A DNA stretch of 64,000 nucleotides from Blastomussa wellsi (taxonomy: Eukaryota > Cnidaria > Anthozoa > Scleractinia > Plerogyridae), in NCBI GenBank assembly GCA_947652115.1, contig OX393570.1:14355968-14419967 (forward strand), written 5' to 3'; not shown here. Below are more notes on the stretch, generated by a model. It searched no databases. It saw only the letters and a list, made by a program, of their open reading frames with translations, and was not told the DNA's origin. Position 1 is the first letter of the stretch.

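Larger units (their letters stand above)
59787..62075. other. Intron 31
   Basis: 2.3 kb with a run of adjoining repeats: 60409-60618, a tRNA-like piece near 60908-60982, 61104-61279 and 61287-61996 with a nested SINE. 59787-60408 shows nothing I can name. Confidence 0.8.
62223..63432. other. Intron 32
   Basis: 1.2 kb, mostly filled by a large foldback (62416-63209) and a miniature element (63254-63367). The remainder is unremarkable. Confidence 0.8.

Noticed and set aside
1..64000. CRISPR arrays, operons, bacterial or viral genes
   Set aside because: The gene has spliceosomal introns and the repeats are eukaryotic; no short regularly spaced direct repeats or viral structural genes were seen.
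63433..64000. Assignment of the gene to USP24 or another USP
   Set aside because: The Cys box and the whole upstream region are colinear with USP9X; USP24 differs at [13 protein letters not shown] and lacks the long block seen in exons 2-15.

Overview
The window is metazoan nuclear DNA: AT-rich, intron-dense and packed with transposon relics. It carries one recognisable protein-coding gene, on the + strand, and it is cut at both window edges. Thirty-four consecutive exons, each with GT/AG borders and matching phases, encode about 1,247 residues of the USP9X / fat facets deubiquitinase. They run from inside the N-terminal helical-repeat region, through the internal ubiquitin-like domain, into the start of the USP catalytic domain. 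The catalytic cysteine codon is at 63528-63530. The 5' end of the gene lies before base 1 and most of the catalytic domain lies after base 64000. No second host gene was recognised.

The repeat load (DIRS-type tyrosine-recombinase element, Penelope-like GIY-YIG element, LINE, tRNA-derived SINEs with a shared central region, THAP-bearing DNA elements, many foldback/MITE elements) looks like an invertebrate genome. An anthozoan cnidarian (coral or sea anemone) is my best guess. That is an inference from memory of such genomes, not a demonstrated assignment.

Layout: 1-4671 is intron with a tandem pair of tRNA-Thr-like units and a decayed DIRS element. 4672-11281 holds exons 1-3 (numbered within this window) separated by Penelope debris and large foldbacks. 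11282-24717 holds exons 4-7, and intron 5 carries a 4 x 658 bp tandem array. 24718-34803 is the densest coding part (exons 8-17). 34804-40525 is the largest intron inside the mapped exon series, with two SINEs, a LINE and a HIRAN-like relic. 40526-57780 holds exons 18-30. 57781-64000 holds exons 31-34 and several foldbacks.

The exons read through without a frameshift or stop, so the gene looks functional. The repeats look dead or non-autonomous. The most noteworthy signals are the alternating-variant tandem array, a foldback family with iterated Cys/Arg-free 'TTCGAACG'-type subterminal motifs that recurs as a miniature copy at 63.3 kb, THAP coding debris inside a TTAA-flanked MITE, and the number of long perfect or near-perfect hairpins that the USP9X pre-mRNA must carry. 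I did not find a convincing new multi-gene system.
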